A stretch of DNA of 7,589 nucleotides from an uncultured Collinsella sp. Its GTDB lineage: Bacteria; Actinomycetota; Coriobacteriia; Coriobacteriales; Coriobacteriaceae. The position numbers and the translations under genes are program-made. The DNA lies in contig URIJ01000102.1 in the NCBI GenBank assembly GCA_900547835.1, forward strand, positions 1 to 7,589, given 5' to 3'. Shown one piece after another: positions 7,271-7,589 of the stretch (its first letter is position 1; each line of letters starts with the position of its first letter). Below the pieces are notes generated by a model. The model saw only the letters and a program-made list of their open reading frames with translations. It made no database searches and was not told where the DNA came from.

Positions 7271-7304
7271 ACGGCGTGCTGCTTTGTCGGCAGTGCGCCG
7301 TTTT
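7271..7304 (+). terminator. Intrinsic terminator after pheT
   Basis: ACGGCGTGCTGC (7271-7282) pairs with GCAGTGCGCCGT (7290-7301) over 12 bp including two G-U wobbles, with a 7-base loop TTTGTCG and TTTT at the 3' edge (7301-7304). It should end the pheST transcript. Its loop contains the predicted -35 box of the following promoter, so the two elements are physically interleaved. The T-run is short, so read-through is possible. Confidence 0.7.
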
Positions 7305-7312
7305 GCTATGAT
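7284..7312 (+). promoter_or_regulatory. Promoter of the cbiM/nikM transporter gene
   Basis: TTGTCG (7284-7289; 4 of 6 matches to TTGACA) and TATGAT (7307-7312; 5 of 6 matches to TATAAT) are separated by 17 bases, and TGC just before the -10 gives an extended -10 element. Transcription should begin near 7319, leaving a leader of about 90 bases before the ATG at 7408. Confidence 0.7.
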
Positions 7313-7321
7313 AGCCCGCGG

Positions 7322-7351
7322 AGTGTTACGAATCTGACATTACGTAACACT
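7322..7351. promoter_or_regulatory. Palindromic repressor operator, NikR-like
   Basis: AGTGTTACG (7322-7330) and CGTAACACT (7343-7351) form perfect 9-bp arms around 12 bases. Read as GTGTTAC-N14-GTAACAC, or GTGTTA-N16-TAACAC, the spacing equals that of the E. coli NikR operator (GTATGA-N16-TCATAC), and I recall GTGTTAC-type arms being described for NikR sites in other phyla. It covers about +3 to +32 relative to the predicted start, where a bound repressor would block transcription. Because it lies in the transcript it could also form a weak RNA hairpin, but there is no T-run after it. The regulator assignment is inference; the palindrome is directly visible. Confidence 0.7.
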
Positions 7352-7396
7352 GGAAAGGTGATTCAAGCGGCGTTGCAATTCCGTGCGCCGATAACC

Positions 7397-7402
7397 GGGA
7401 GG
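7397..7402 (+). promoter_or_regulatory. Ribosome binding site of cbiM/nikM
   Basis: GGGAGG lies five bases before the ATG at 7408, the start that yields the invariant family N-terminus MHIPD. Confidence 0.75.
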
Positions 7403-7407
7403 CGTAC

Positions 7408-7589
7408 ATGCACATTCCAGATAATTATCTGTCCCCGCAGACCGATGCCGTTATGGCGGTGGCGATGGTGCCCGTTTGGATCCACTGCATCAAAAAGGTG
7501 CGCGCCACGCTCGATCGCGAGCACATGGCGTTCCTGGGCATCTGCGCCGCGTTCTCCTTCCTGCTCATGATGTTCAACGTGCCGCTGCC
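7408..7589 (+). CDS. cbiM: ECF metal transporter substrate component CbiM/NikM, 3'-truncated by window edge
   Basis: Membrane component that binds Co2+ or Ni2+ for an energy-coupling-factor (CbiMNQO/NikMNQO) importer. Sixty codons plus two bases are visible; the family is usually about 210-250 residues or longer. The N-terminus MHIPDNYLSP matches the family signature MHIPDG(F/Y)LSP. In structures of NikM the N-terminal amine and His2 take part in metal binding, so the start at Met1 is functionally fixed. The family segment MMFNVPLP is at the right edge, with the cut codon (CC-) necessarily Pro. Hydrophobic stretches at about 13-27 and 41-58 fit the first membrane helices. Residue 6 is Asn rather than the more common Gly. 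The upstream NikR-like operator suggests nickel as the substrate, but the choice between Ni and Co cannot be settled here. The N, Q and O components would be expected just beyond the window. Confidence 0.9.
   Translation, partial: MHIPDNYLSPQTDAVMAVAMVPVWIHCIKKVRATLDREHMAFLGICAAFSFLLMMFNVPL

Noticed and set aside
7319..7407. Cobalamin riboswitch before cbiM
   Set aside because: The leader is only about 90 bases, too short for the aptamer, and the conserved B12-box type motif was not found. A small CGGCG/CGCCG hairpin (7368-7372/7386-7390) is all that is seen.
7358..7570. A 70-codon frame starting at GTG 7358 overlapping the cbiM start
   Set aside because: It is out of frame with cbiM, its product is arginine- and cysteine-rich without a known family, and the purine run is immediately against the GTG rather than properly spaced.
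1..7589. CRISPR array, prophage, transposase, tRNA or rRNA genes
   Set aside because: No regularly spaced direct repeats, transposase or phage motifs, or cloverleaf/rRNA sequences were seen on either strand. No defence or other undescribed multi-gene system is supported; every gene falls in a known housekeeping or transport family.

Overview
The window looks like ordinary chromosome from a high-GC, Gram-positive, actinobacterial-type gut anaerobe. Coding sequence is GC-rich with a strong preference for G or C at third codon positions. Gene content and intergenic style (the 'GGGGACGTTCTTAAACGACTAG' string after the first gene) suggest class Coriobacteriia, possibly Collinsella. That placement is inference from memory of such genomes; no marker gene here proves it.

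Layout from left to right: (1) the 3' part of glmM (phosphoglucosamine mutase, cell-wall precursor synthesis), cut by the left edge, on the + strand. (2) A short convergent gap with a GGGGACG-containing repeat-like string and a strong 16-bp hairpin that can end transcription from both sides. (3) A complete M32-family metallocarboxypeptidase on the - strand. (4) A divergent gap of about 500 bases that holds a T-box riboswitch with a UUC (Phe) specifier, a UGGU tRNA-end-binding bulge, and mutually exclusive antiterminator and terminator stems. (5) pheS and (6) pheT, the two subunits of phenylalanyl-tRNA synthetase, separated by an unusually long 161-base spacer that folds into a long imperfect palindrome. 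(7) A terminator whose loop contains the -35 box of the next promoter. (8) A 9-bp-arm palindrome resembling a NikR (nickel repressor) operator, placed just after the predicted transcription start. (9) The first 60 codons of a CbiM/NikM-type ECF metal transporter component, cut by the right edge.

The regulatory logic is readable for two units. Uncharged tRNA-Phe should bind the T-box leader and switch on pheST, matching enzyme supply to phenylalanine charging. The metal transporter seems to be driven by an extended -10 promoter and shut off by a repressor bound at about +3 to +32; the operator shape suggests nickel rather than cobalt as the signal. All protein-coding genes belong to known families. 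The less ordinary material is in the gaps: the T-box, the pheS-pheT palindrome, the terminator/promoter overlap and the nickel-type operator.
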